Below are positions 1 to 7,336 of a stretch of 12,934 nucleotides of DNA, piece by piece; position 1 is the first letter of the stretch; every line of letters starts with the position of its first letter. Where the stretch lies: assembly GCA_025055355.1 (NCBI GenBank), contig JANWYM010000059.1:1-12934 (forward strand). The letters are read 5' to 3'. Position numbers and translations under genes: made by a program. The stretch is from Abditibacteriales bacterium (GTDB lineage Bacteria > Armatimonadota > Abditibacteriia > Abditibacteriales > JANWYM01). The notes below the pieces were generated by a model that saw only the letters and a list, made by a program, of their open reading frames with translations, was not told the origin of the DNA and did no database searches.

Positions 1-59
1 AATGACAAGCGCCAAAGGGAACCCTCGCCCTCACAATGACAGGCATCAAAGGGAGCCCT
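1..59. repeat. Tandem 25-nt direct repeat, period 34
   Basis: Positions 1-25 and 35-59 match at 21 of 25 bases. Both begin AATGACA and contain CAAAGGGA followed by CCCT. Read on the minus strand, the units begin like the widely dispersed bacterial intergenic repeat of the TGTCATTG-type, and a clearer member of that type lies at 9284-9317. The stretch 60-124 continues as purine-rich non-coding sequence up to the acetyltransferase stop codon. I see no gene in 1-124. Confidence 0.6.
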
Positions 60-124
60 GGCAATGCCAGTTATCAAGGGGAGGGCAAAGGCTTGACGCT
101 CACCGTCTCACTCTTGAGTCATTT

Positions 125-1036
125 TCAAAAATGATCCATCTCCCCAAAAAACGCCTTCATGTTCGCCGTCACCGCCAGTGTATCCTTCAGCGGCGCAACC
201 ATGGGAATCGCGTTAGGGCGGGGTGTGACCGCCATCCACGTCTCGCGTCGGTCAAAACGCAGCCAGCCGCAAACGTGCGGCTGTCCTTCCATTTCCGCCA
301 GTCGGCGCATCGTCGCCCAGACGCGCTCAGGTTCAACACCCGGCGCAGCCCATTCAAACACACGCAGCCCTTGCGGCGTGCTGCGAAGGTTGACGTAACC
401 GACGTCGCGTTCGCCATCGTTGAGGATCAATTCGTCGCCAGCGCCATTGAACCACTTACCGAACCGCCAGCGTGTGGACGAGCGGACGGGAAAGATGTCA
501 GCCGCCACCGCGTCGGCATGATACCACGCGCTCAGCGTGTCGAAGTCGTCTGCTGTTGTCGTGCGCGTCCTCAGCGGCACGCTGTCTGGCAGCGCAGTCA
601 CCTGGGCGGACCAGTCCAGTGCGGGGAACTCAACGAACCCTAACCGGGCGTAAAATCGCGGCGGAATGTCGGAGTAAAGCAGAGCGGCATCGAAGCCCAA
701 CGCCCGCGCCTCGTCCATCGCCGCTTGTACGACCGCTTGACCGTAGCCCTTGCCCCGCTCCGTTTCCGGCACGAACACGGCTCCGATGCCGAGCGTTCTC
801 GCAATACCTCTCGGCGTTTGCAGAGCCACCGCGTAACACTTGAGTGACGCCAACAGCGCACCGCGTTCATCGCGCAGACCCACGTAACGCAAATCCCTCC
901 CCAGCCATGCCAGCGCATCAAAGGTGCGCTGCGTATGTTCCTCCAGCGTCCGCTCACCGCCCCAGAAACTGTGCGTCTGCGCAGCGGCTTCGCGGATGCC
1001 GTTGACATCGAGCGTTTCGTAGGTCAGTTTCATCAT
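125..1036 (-). CDS. GNAT-family N-acetyltransferase (two-domain)
   Basis: Cytoplasmic acyl-CoA-dependent acetyltransferase of 303 residues; the substrate cannot be read from sequence. The N-terminal half is a GNAT fold: the acetyl-CoA pyrophosphate loop is R94-G-K-G97-Y-G99-Q, followed by a helix and the motif-B stretch YSDIPPRFYARLGF (about 121-134), where the Tyr is typical of the catalytic position. Residues after about 145 form a second, divergent domain, as in double-GNAT or Eis-like proteins. Two adjacent ATGs (1036 and 1033) are possible starts; a weak GGTGA precedes the first. The frame stays open upstream to 1144, but that extension translates a palindromic repeat and is rejected. 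It lies 131 nt downstream of the ceramidase-like gene on the same strand and may be read through from it. Family call is firm; specificity unknown. Confidence 0.88.
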   Translation of the reverse strand: MMKLTYETLDVNGIREAAAQTHSFWGGERTLEEHTQRTFDALAWLGRDLRYVGLRDERGALLASLKCYAVALQTPRGIARTLGIGAVFVPETERGKGYGQAVVQAAMDEARALGFDAALLYSDIPPRFYARLGFVEFPALDWSAQVTALPDSVPLRTRTTTADDFDTLSAWYHADAVAADIFPVRSSTRWRFGKWFNGAGDELILNDGERDVGYVNLRSTPQGLRVFEWAAPGVEPERVWATMRRLAEMEGQPHVCGWLRFDRRETWMAVTPRPNAIPMVAPLKDTLAVTANMKAFFGEMDHF

Positions 1037-1046
1037 TGGCTTCACC

Positions 1047-1092
1047 GTAGTCCGTCGTAGTGCAACGGTTCCGCGCCGGCGTCGCGGGCTAC
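1047..1092. repeat. Dispersed palindromic repeat (GTAGTCCGTCG type), copy A
   Basis: A 46-nt element starting GTAGTCCGTCG and ending GGCGTCGCGGGCTAC. It is a diverged copy of the 49-nt element at 10755-10803, sharing both ends. The ends are themselves nearly inverted (GTAG at one end, CTAC at the other), so the transcript can fold into a hairpin. It sits directly upstream of the acetyltransferase start. Confidence 0.7.
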
Positions 1093-1133
1093 AGAATCCG
1101 CCGAGGCGGGTAGCCGAAGTCGCCAGACTTCGG
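1088..1133. repeat. Composite inverted repeats in the spacer before the GNAT gene
   Basis: Three nested inverted repeats follow copy A. GGCTAC (1088-1093) pairs with GTAGCC (1110-1115). CCGCC (1098-1102) pairs with GGCGG (1105-1109). CCGAAGTC (1114-1121) pairs with GACTTCGG (1126-1133) around a four-base loop. There is no T-run on either side, so this is better seen as dispersed-repeat structure than as a classical terminator. It fills most of the gap between the ceramidase-like stop and the acetyltransferase start. Confidence 0.6.
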
Positions 1134-1167
1134 GACCAGCCCAAGCCCAGGGGGGAGCGTCAAGCAA

Positions 1168-2466
1168 TCACGCCGTGAGCCTCGCCAACGCTCTTAACGA
1201 TGCCTCCACGAGGCGCTGGCTGGCGTCCGCTGCCAGAAAACTGGCGTGACCGGTGCGCGGCTCGTAGCCGCCAGCGTAGAAGGCGTGCGCGGTGGGAACA
1301 TAGCCAATCCAGTCGTTTGCCAATGACACCACCCACGTCGGGGAGAGCGGTGACGCTTCCTTGATGCGTAGCCCTTCGGCGGCGAAGAACTCTGCTCCGT
1401 TCGTGACGATGCCGAGTGGACCGATGCGCAACGCCTGAATTTCGGTTGTGAGCGTGGGCGATTTCTTGCGCTCTTCGCTCAACCACTGGCGCCCTTTCGC
1501 AAAAACCTCTTCCACTCTCTCGCCACTGCCCAAACCGAAGGGCGGGCGCTCGCGCTCCACATCGGGGTCGGGGCGATAGGCGAGGGTAATGGTTGCAGAG
1601 GTGACGGCAAGCGCGGCTGTGTTCAGCCACGTCATACGGCGAATGGTGCGCACGACTTCGCCGGCTAACTTGCAGCCCATCATATCGGCGTGCTGCGGTC
1701 CGAAGTCCGAGCCGGGCGTGAGGTTGTTCACCTGCGTCACGTCACCGCACGCGCCGAGCAGGAAGACGACGGGCAAATCGCTGCCGTAAATGGCTTTCAG
1801 GTGCTTGCGCAAGTAGCCGGGGTAATCGGGCGAAAACTGGTTGCCCCCAACGACCGTGCTGTGGCAGGCGAAGTTGACGACGATGCCGCAAACTTCCCCG
1901 TCTGGGGGACGCACAGCGATAACGCCAACCGCCGGGTCAATCGGACCGGCGGGTGCGACAATCTCGTGATGGTGCGGCGTGCCGGGCTTGCCAGGGTGCG
2001 TGATCTCTCTGCCGTCCTTCATGCGGAATCGGCGGTTGAACGCAATGTTCGGTTCGTGTCCCGTGCCGATGCCGATCTCGACGCCGTGCAGTGAGTTCCA
2101 CGCATCCGTCACAGCAGACGCGATGCCCTTCGCCACATCGAACACATACGGCACGTCAGCCATCGTCTCCGTGCGCCATAGCACGGGTCCTCCACTGTGC
2201 GTGTGACTGGCATTGACGAGCACATGCGCAGCGGGGATCTGCGTGGATTGCGCAATCAACTCCCGCGCCCGGGCGACTACCGGCGCGCTCACAAGCAAAG
2301 TGTCTACGCCCACGAGAGCCAGTGACGTTTTGCCGTCGTGCATCACGCAGGCAGTCGCCAGCAGTTTGTCGCGCACGCCCTGACTGGGATTCGGGAAGAA
2401 GCCACCGGGGATGTCCGCTCCGACGGGCGGTGTGATGTCGGCAGAGCCGAAACCGACTTGCAGCAT
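1168..2466 (-). CDS. Neutral/alkaline ceramidase N-terminal-domain protein
   Basis: A 432-residue zinc-hydrolase-like protein of the neutral ceramidase family (amidase of N-acyl-sphingosine in characterised members). The N-terminus VGFGSADITPPVG is the family opening. Visible active-site signatures are the zinc motif HTHS (H88, H90), ACHST (H202), a Ser in FSPDYPG (S212) where the nucleophile is expected, an acidic ligand in NGAEFF (E359), IGYVPT (Y389) and GGYEP (Y401). Characterised ceramidases are about 650-750 residues; here the C-terminal immunoglobulin-like domain and the signal peptide are absent, so a cytoplasmic protein with another amide or ester substrate is likely. The start is fixed by an AAGGAGG seven nt upstream; 105 further in-frame codons upstream cross the terminator and are rejected. 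Family firm, substrate unknown. Confidence 0.88.
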   Translation of the reverse strand: MLQVGFGSADITPPVGADIPGGFFPNPSQGVRDKLLATACVMHDGKTSLALVGVDTLLVSAPVVARARELIAQSTQIPAAHVLVNASHTHSGGPVLWRTETMADVPYVFDVAKGIASAVTDAWNSLHGVEIGIGTGHEPNIAFNRRFRMKDGREITHPGKPGTPHHHEIVAPAGPIDPAVGVIAVRPPDGEVCGIVVNFACHSTVVGGNQFSPDYPGYLRKHLKAIYGSDLPVVFLLGACGDVTQVNNLTPGSDFGPQHADMMGCKLAGEVVRTIRRMTWLNTAALAVTSATITLAYRPDPDVERERPPFGLGSGERVEEVFAKGRQWLSEERKKSPTLTTEIQALRIGPLGIVTNGAEFFAAEGLRIKEASPLSPTWVVSLANDWIGYVPTAHAFYAGGYEPRTGHASFLAADASQRLVEASLRALARLTA

Positions 2467-2473
2467 CGGACAG

Positions 2474-2480
2474 CCTCCTT
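2474..2480 (-). promoter_or_regulatory. Strong ribosome binding site of the ceramidase-like gene
   Basis: Minus-strand AAGGAGG lies seven nt before the ATG at 2466-2464. It decides the start against the longer open frame that reaches 2781. Confidence 0.85.
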
Positions 2481-2546
2481 TTTTCACCTCATCATACAAG
2501 GATACGCAGAAAGATGCAAACGCCGCGCCGTTGGATGGCGTCGGAT

Positions 2547-2584
2547 AAAAAAAAGCGCAGTGAGGCGGAGATGCCTCACTGCGC
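2547..2584 (-). terminator. Rho-independent terminator after the DUF1552 gene
   Basis: A perfect 12-bp stem (arms 2573-2584 and 2555-2566, GCGCAGTGAGGC with its complement) with a six-base loop, followed on the minus strand by eight T residues (2554-2547). It begins about 30 nt after the DUF1552 stop at 2616 and ends that transcript before the ceramidase-like gene. The 5' side reads CCTTCTGAGCGCAGTGAGG on the minus strand, like the dispersed TCTGAGCG-type repeats found in many bacterial genomes, so the terminator appears to be built from such a repeat. Confidence 0.92.
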
Positions 2585-2615
2585 TCAGAAGGACATGCCA
2601 GGCAGGAAGCCGGCG

Positions 2616-3977
2616 CTACGCCAGATTGTCCAGCCGTCCGTTGCTGTCGCCCAACTTCTCGGTCACCGCCCCCATGCGTTCGAGCAGGGAAACCCACAGG
2701 TTGTTGATGGGGGTTTCGGGGGGATAGATGAGATGGCGCCCGGGTTGAATGGTGCCGCAGCCACCGCCGACAAGCAAGCAAGGCAAATCGTCGTGGTTGT
2801 GGCGGTTGCCATCGCTGATGCCCGAGCAGTAGGCAATCATCACGTGGTCGAGCATCGTCCCGTCGCCTTCGGGGATGGACTTCATCTTCTCCAGCAAATA
2901 AGCGAAGTGGGTGATGTGGAAACGGTTGATGTTGCGAATCTTGTCGTGCTTCACGGGGTCGCCGCCGTGATGCGACAGGTCGTGATGCCCTTCGGGAATG
3001 CCAATCATGGGGTAGGGACGGTTGCTGCCCTCGTTGGCATACATGAACGTCGCGATCCGCGTCAAATCACCTTGCAGGGCAAGGACCAGCAGGTCGAACA
3101 TCAGGCGAACATGCTCGCCGTAATCGCGGGGAATGCCCGTGGGCTTTTTCATGCCGACCTCAATGCTCCCGTTCTCCGTTTCGACGCGGGTGAGTCGGCG
3201 TTCGATGTCGCGGATGCCGGTCAGGTACTCATCCAACTTGCGCTGGTCGTTGGCGCCGAGTTGTGCCTTCAAGCGGCGGGCATCCTCCATCACGAAGTCC
3301 AAGATGGACTTTTTGTAGCGCTCGCGCTTTTCGGCGGCGGCTTCCACTTCTTTCTTCACGCCGTTGGAGAACAGCCGCTCAAACACGAGGCGCGGGTCGA
3401 CTTCTTTGGCCACCGGCGTGGACTCCGAACTCCACGAGATGTTGGACGAATAGGCGCAACTGTAACCCGAATCGCAGTTGCCCGCCTGCGCCCCGCGCTC
3501 AATGCCCAGCTCCAAGGAGGGGAACTTGGTCAAATGCCCGACCTTCTGCGCCGCGAACTGGTCGGCGGAGATGCCCACCTTGATGTCCGCGCCAGCAGTC
3601 TTGCGCGGCTGGCAGCCCGTTAGGATCGCGGCGAGCGCGCGAGCGTGGTCGCCCGGACCGTCGCCGTTGGGACGGGCTTTGTCAGCGGTCAGCCCTGTGA
3701 GGACAAGCAGGTGGTCTTTGAAGTTCTTCAGGGGTTCGAGGATGTAGGGCAGTTCGAAGTCCGTTCCGGCTGCCGTCGGTTTCCAATCCTGCATGTGGAC
3801 ACCATTCGGCACGTAGAGGAAAAGCAAACGGTTGGGAAACTTCAACGTGCCATGAATGGTCGGCGTCGCAGCGGCGGCTTTCGCCACTGACGGCAGCATC
3901 GCCTCAAACATCGGCAGAGCAATCATCGTCCCCAGCCCTCGCAGGAACGTGCGACGGGGCATCTCGTGTGATTTCAT
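2616..3977 (-). CDS. DUF1552 (HXXSHH) family protein, Tat-exported
   Basis: A 453-residue protein of unknown biochemical function in the DUF1552 family, which typically travels with DUF1592-type cytochromes. The N-terminus has a twin-arginine signal (P-R8-R9-T-F-L-R-G followed by a hydrophobic stretch and AKA near 32-34), predicting folded export. The name-giving motif is present as HHDLSHH (331-337), with a following His-rich stretch (H344, H354, H357). The C-terminal region DHVMIAYCSGISDGNRHNHDDLP (378-399) and the glycine-rich GGGCG are also typical. Length is normal for the family. The start has AGGAGG six nt upstream; an internal ATG at codon 6 would still keep the RR motif. It follows the cytochrome-type gene by 110 nt of palindromic repeat and is closed by a strong terminator, so the two are probably one transcript. 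Confidence 0.93.
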   Translation of the reverse strand: MKSHEMPRRTFLRGLGTMIALPMFEAMLPSVAKAAAATPTIHGTLKFPNRLLFLYVPNGVHMQDWKPTAAGTDFELPYILEPLKNFKDHLLVLTGLTADKARPNGDGPGDHARALAAILTGCQPRKTAGADIKVGISADQFAAQKVGHLTKFPSLELGIERGAQAGNCDSGYSCAYSSNISWSSESTPVAKEVDPRLVFERLFSNGVKKEVEAAAEKRERYKKSILDFVMEDARRLKAQLGANDQRKLDEYLTGIRDIERRLTRVETENGSIEVGMKKPTGIPRDYGEHVRLMFDLLVLALQGDLTRIATFMYANEGSNRPYPMIGIPEGHHDLSHHGGDPVKHDKIRNINRFHITHFAYLLEKMKSIPEGDGTMLDHVMIAYCSGISDGNRHNHDDLPCLLVGGGCGTIQPGRHLIYPPETPINNLWVSLLERMGAVTEKLGDSNGRLDNLA

Positions 3978-3983
3978 TTTTTT

Positions 3984-3989
3984 CCTCCT
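3984..3989 (-). promoter_or_regulatory. Ribosome binding site of the DUF1552 gene
   Basis: Minus-strand AGGAGG six nt before the ATG at 3977, immediately after the end of the intercistronic palindromic repeat. Confidence 0.85.
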
Positions 3990-3990
3990 G

Positions 3991-4087
3991 TTAAAATCGT
4001 CGTCTTCCTCATCGTCGTCCTCGTCATCGGACGTTTGCGAGTCATCCGCGTTGAAACAGCCGAGAACGACGAGGAGGACGGTTCAGT
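3991..4087 (-). repeat. GAC/GTC-rich intercistronic palindrome, copy 1
   Basis: Read on the minus strand, it starts a few bases after the DUF1592 stop with CCGTCCTCCTCGTCG, has a central part containing GCAAACGT, and ends GACGAGGACGACG...GACGATTTT just before the DUF1552 ribosome binding site. The two arms are imperfectly complementary, so the mRNA can fold into a long hairpin between the two cistrons. It shares the arms, the central CAAAC and the GACGATTTT end with copies at 7335-7415 and 10885-10958. Confidence 0.75.
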
Positions 4088-6391
4088 TCACTTCTTGTCG
4101 CCTCGCCTCTTCCTGAACGGCTCGCTCTTGACGATCTCCGTCACCAGCGCGGAGAAGCGGTAGCGGTTTTTGATGACCGCCTGCGTGATGTCATCCACGG
4201 TGCAGCGGTCCTCGGCGACCAACCCGCGCCCCAGCGCGTAGGTCAGCATCTTTTCCGTCAAGCAACGGACGAACCGCTTGCTTTGATTCTTCAACACCGC
4301 CTTGAGTTGCGCGGGCGTATTAAATTTTTCGCCGCTGGGCAACTCGCCGGAGGCGTCCACCGGCAACCCGTCGTCATGAGTGCGCCATGCGCCAATCGCA
4401 TCGTAGTTTTCCAGCGCGAACCCCAGCGGGTCCATCTGCTGATGGCAAGTGGCGCACGCCGGGTTCTTGCGGTGCTGCTCCATCTTCTGCCGCAGGGTGC
4501 CGCGCAACTGCCCCTCTTCCTTGAGTTCCTCCACGTTCGGAGGCGGTGGAGGCGGCGGCGCGTTCAACAGTTGCTCCAAAATCCACTTGCCCCTTTTGAC
4601 GGGCGAGGTGCGCGTCGGGTTCGAAGTCACGGTCAGCACGCTTGCCTGCGTCAACACCCCCCCGCGTTGCGGGCCTGAGAGCGTGACGCGGCGAAACTCG
4701 CTGCCCTTCACGCCCCGATAGCCGTAGTGCCGCGCCAGCCGCTCGTTCAGGTAGGTGAACTTCGCATCAATGAAATCCAACACGCTGCGGTCGTTGCGCA
4801 TGATGTCCTCAAAGAACAACTCCGTCTCGGTGCGCATGGCAGTGCGCAGGTCCTCGTCCCAATCAGGAAACCGCTGCTTGTCGGGGTTGACCAACTCAAG
4901 GTTGCGGAGTTGCAGCCACTGCCCCGCGAAGTTCTGCACAAACGCCCGCGACTTGGGGTCTTGCATCATCCGCTTCGCCTGAGCCGCGAGGACTTGCGGG
5001 TCCCGCAGTTTGCCTTGCTCGGCGAGAGCAAAGAGTTCCTCATCAGGCATGGAACTCCACAGGAAGTAAGACAGACGCGACGCCAGTTCAAAATCGTTCA
5101 GGTCGCGGACTTCGTTCGTCGCGTCCAGTTCGACGCGGAACAGAAAATGCGGCGAAACCAGCACGGCTTGCACAGCCAGTTGAATCCCGCGCTCGAAACT
5201 GTCCCCTTCCTCTTCCGCCATTTTGACATAGCGCATGAGGCGGTTGACTTCCTCATCGGTCACGGGACGACGGAACGCCTTCCGCGCCAAGTCGCGGAGA
5301 ATTTTCTTAGCGCAGTCTTCGGTATGCGGGGGGTCGCATGGAATTACACGCCGATGGCTTTCCGGCAGCGTGTTGGGGCGCGGCGTCAGCGGCCCGACGA
5401 TTTCTATGTAGTCCACAATGAGATTGCGGTCGCGGTTCTTGGGGTCAGGATGGCGCGGGTTGTAGTAGTCGTTGATGAACGCGACCGCGAACTGCCGCTT
5501 GCCCGTCTGCGCCGTGACGCGGACTTGGTAAATCTTCGGTGCGTTCTCCGTCGCCTTCACCTCGACGGTCGTGAGGTCCTTGCCATCCAGGCGGAAGGTC
5601 ATCTTCGCAAACTCCTCGCCCGCGTGCTGCTCGTAGGCGCGAGCGCGGAGAATGTAGTCGCCGTCCTTCGGGAAGTTGAAGTCAACGGTCACTTGACCGT
5701 TCGAGTAGAGACTGCGCCCGTCATCCATCACCACCCCGTCACCGCCCGTCTGCGGCATCCGCTCGGCTTCGAAGTGCGCGACGGGCGCGTGAGCGTCCTC
5801 GGCGAAAATCACGGTCTCGGCAATCTTCTCGGCTGCACCCAGATACCGCTCCATCAGCAGCGGCGAAATCGTGAGGACATCCCCGATGTTGTCGAAGCCA
5901 TACCCCACATCATCAGAGGGAAAATCGTTGGCGGGTTTCAGGTCCACGCCGAACAGGTCACGAATCGTGTTGTTGTATTCCTCGCGGTTGAGCCGCCGCA
6001 GCGTTACGCGCCCGGGGTCCCTAATGTCGCAGTGCGCCGACGAGAGAGTGGAATCAATCCAGTTGATAAGCAGGTGCCGCTCCGCCGTCGTCGGCTGCGG
6101 CAGACCTTTGGGTGGCATCGCGCCCAATTGCAGTTTGCGCGACGCCTTCTCCCACACGTCCTGCCCTTTCAGCACGGACGCCGTGTCGCGGTAAATCGAA
6201 AAGTCCACGCCCGCCGTCTGCAATTTTTCGCCGTGACAGGCGATGCAGTATTTCCGCACCAACGGGGCGACATCACGCTCAAACGTGACGGGAGGCGCAG
6301 CGGACCTACCGCCCTTGCCCTCGCCTGCGAACAACACAAGCCCAGAGCCTATCAGCGTTGCAAAAATCAAAAGACTGAGGCGGAACTTCAT
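4088..6391 (-). CDS. Secreted DUF1587/1595/1592/1588/1585 cytochrome-type protein
   Basis: A 767-residue exported multidomain protein of the planctomycete type. In order: signal peptide (1-22), a PSCyt1-like cytochrome c segment with heme motif C49-I-A-C52-H53, DUF1587 (about 128-190, VTLRRLNREEYNNTIRDLFG), a beta-rich possible carbohydrate-binding insert (about 205-333), DUF1595 (about 358-420), DUF1592 (about 430-560, LASRLSYFLWSSMPDEELF), DUF1588 with the conserved proline run (612-618) and a second CxxCH (C646-A-T-C649-H650), and DUF1585 (about 690-760, LTYALGRG). Function is unproven; two heme motifs imply extracytoplasmic redox work, perhaps on polysaccharide. The start at 6391 puts the signal peptide at the N-terminus (weak GGGAG upstream); the frame is open to 6499, but that extension is arginine-rich and unlikely. 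First gene of an apparent two-gene operon. Confidence 0.93.
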   Translation of the reverse strand: MKFRLSLLIFATLIGSGLVLFAGEGKGGRSAAPPVTFERDVAPLVRKYCIACHGEKLQTAGVDFSIYRDTASVLKGQDVWEKASRKLQLGAMPPKGLPQPTTAERHLLINWIDSTLSSAHCDIRDPGRVTLRRLNREEYNNTIRDLFGVDLKPANDFPSDDVGYGFDNIGDVLTISPLLMERYLGAAEKIAETVIFAEDAHAPVAHFEAERMPQTGGDGVVMDDGRSLYSNGQVTVDFNFPKDGDYILRARAYEQHAGEEFAKMTFRLDGKDLTTVEVKATENAPKIYQVRVTAQTGKRQFAVAFINDYYNPRHPDPKNRDRNLIVDYIEIVGPLTPRPNTLPESHRRVIPCDPPHTEDCAKKILRDLARKAFRRPVTDEEVNRLMRYVKMAEEEGDSFERGIQLAVQAVLVSPHFLFRVELDATNEVRDLNDFELASRLSYFLWSSMPDEELFALAEQGKLRDPQVLAAQAKRMMQDPKSRAFVQNFAGQWLQLRNLELVNPDKQRFPDWDEDLRTAMRTETELFFEDIMRNDRSVLDFIDAKFTYLNERLARHYGYRGVKGSEFRRVTLSGPQRGGVLTQASVLTVTSNPTRTSPVKRGKWILEQLLNAPPPPPPPNVEELKEEGQLRGTLRQKMEQHRKNPACATCHQQMDPLGFALENYDAIGAWRTHDDGLPVDASGELPSGEKFNTPAQLKAVLKNQSKRFVRCLTEKMLTYALGRGLVAEDRCTVDDITQAVIKNRYRFSALVTEIVKSEPFRKRRGDKK

Positions 6392-6504
6392 CACGTCACT
6401 CCCGCAGCATCCAAGTCGTCGAATCTGTAAGACAAAGGACGATGGACGGAAGTTGCGCGGCAAGGACGAAAAGAGCGGGGAGCGACGAAAAACTATCATG
6501 CGAT

Positions 6505-6538
6505 CAGGATGCCTGCGCCACGTGGCGCCTGGATCCTG
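6505..6538. promoter_or_regulatory. 34-bp imperfect palindrome in a divergent control region
   Basis: The centre GCGCCACGTGGCGC (6515-6528) is a perfect 14-bp palindrome. Outer arms CAGGAT (6505-6510) and ATCCTG (6533-6538) are also perfectly inverted about the same centre, and three of the four base pairs between them are mismatched. It lies between the start codons of the DUF1592-type gene (minus) and the RraA-like gene (plus), where an operator for a dimeric regulator would be expected. No convincing -35/-10 pair could be picked in the 213-nt region. A hairpin or dispersed repeat is the alternative. Confidence 0.5.
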
Positions 6539-6604
6539 CGGGCAGTTCTGTGAGCCGCCCGGGGTCCATCACCGAAATCCGCTGACGGCATGAGGTGAAA
6601 GCGC

Positions 6605-7336
6605 ATGGCTGACTCTTTCGACCTACTCAAGCAGTTCAAGTATCTCCGCGTCGTGGACGTGTGCGATGCGATGGACGGGATTGGTTACTTCAACGTCGGT
6701 CTCATGTCCCCCGAGATTCGCCCGCTATGGGCGGGAATGAAGTTCTGGGGCGTGGCGTTCACGCTGCGCTGCGTGCCCGCGAACCGCCCGATGTGGAGGT
6801 TGAACACGACGGAGGAAATCGTCAACGCGCACGGCATCTGGTTCAAGGAGGTCGGGCATCTCCGCTACGAGGAACAGATTCGTCCCGGTCACGTCATCGT
6901 CACCGACACGGGCGGCGCGGGCGAGGTTGGGTTCTGGGGTTCAGCGAACAGTTTAAGCATGGTCGCGCGCGGCGCGGTGGGCATCGTCACCGACGGCTAC
7001 TGCCGCGACACGGCGGAGGTCGTCCTGCAGAAGACACCGATTTGCGCCCGTGCGCGGGGGCGCACCATTATTCCGGGCAGGATTCACTTAGTCGAAGTCC
7101 AGACACCCATTGGCTGCGGCGGCGTGCAGGTGCGCCCCGGCGACATCGTGGGCTGCGATGACGACGGCGTGATCGTTGTGCCGATAGAAGTCGCTGCCGA
7201 GGTCGCCATCCACGCCCGCGCCATCCTCCTCGCCGACATGCGAGCGCGGCGGAAGTTGTATGAGCGGCTGGGCATGACGCCCGATGCGACGGTGGATTAC
7301 GAAACGGTGGAGGCTTACTACCAACAGTTCAAATAA
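6605..7336 (+). CDS. RraA-like (HMG aldolase / oxaloacetate decarboxylase) protein
   Basis: A 243-residue cytoplasmic protein of the RraA-like fold. Characterised relatives are divalent-metal 4-hydroxy-4-methyl-2-oxoglutarate aldolases/oxaloacetate decarboxylases, while E. coli RraA itself regulates RNase E. Signatures: GAGEVGFWG (104-112, with the conserved G-E), GIVTDGYCRD (126-135) carrying the Arg-Asp pair (R134, D135; Asp is the metal-side residue in aldolases), and GDIVGCDDDGVIVVP (179-193). The intact R-D pair favours an enzyme over an RNase E regulator. The ATG at 6605 has GAGGTG seven nt upstream. The stop is followed at once by the palindromic repeat and then by the dehydrogenase, suggesting a two-gene operon handling a keto-acid or keto-sugar. 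Substrate unknown. Confidence 0.9.
   Translation: MADSFDLLKQFKYLRVVDVCDAMDGIGYFNVGLMSPEIRPLWAGMKFWGVAFTLRCVPANRPMWRLNTTEEIVNAHGIWFKEVGHLRYEEQIRPGHVIVTDTGGAGEVGFWGSANSLSMVARGAVGIVTDGYCRDTAEVVLQKTPICARARGRTIIPGRIHLVEVQTPIGCGGVQVRPGDIVGCDDDGVIVVPIEVAAEVAIHARAILLADMRARRKLYERLGMTPDATVDYETVEAYYQQFK

Noticed and set aside
1114..1133. Terminator after the ceramidase-like gene
   Set aside because: The eight-bp stem is good but no T-run follows on the minus strand, and it is part of a composite dispersed repeat.
2467..2781. N-terminal extension of the ceramidase-like protein
   Set aside because: It would translate through the DUF1552 terminator and 3' end, while a strong AAGGAGG marks the start at 2466.
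2514..3623. 369-codon open frame on the plus strand opposite DUF1552
   Set aside because: Antisense to a confidently identified gene, begins inside the terminator region and has low-complexity composition without a known domain.
4727..6430. 567-codon open frame on the plus strand opposite the DUF1592-type gene
   Set aside because: It lies fully antisense to a gene with clear domains, is Arg/Val/His-rich, lacks recognisable motifs and has no ribosome binding site. It is a product of GC-rich codon usage.
6392..6604. Sigma-70-type promoters for the two divergent operons
   Set aside because: No -35/-10 pair with acceptable spacing could be chosen by eye; naming one would be guesswork.
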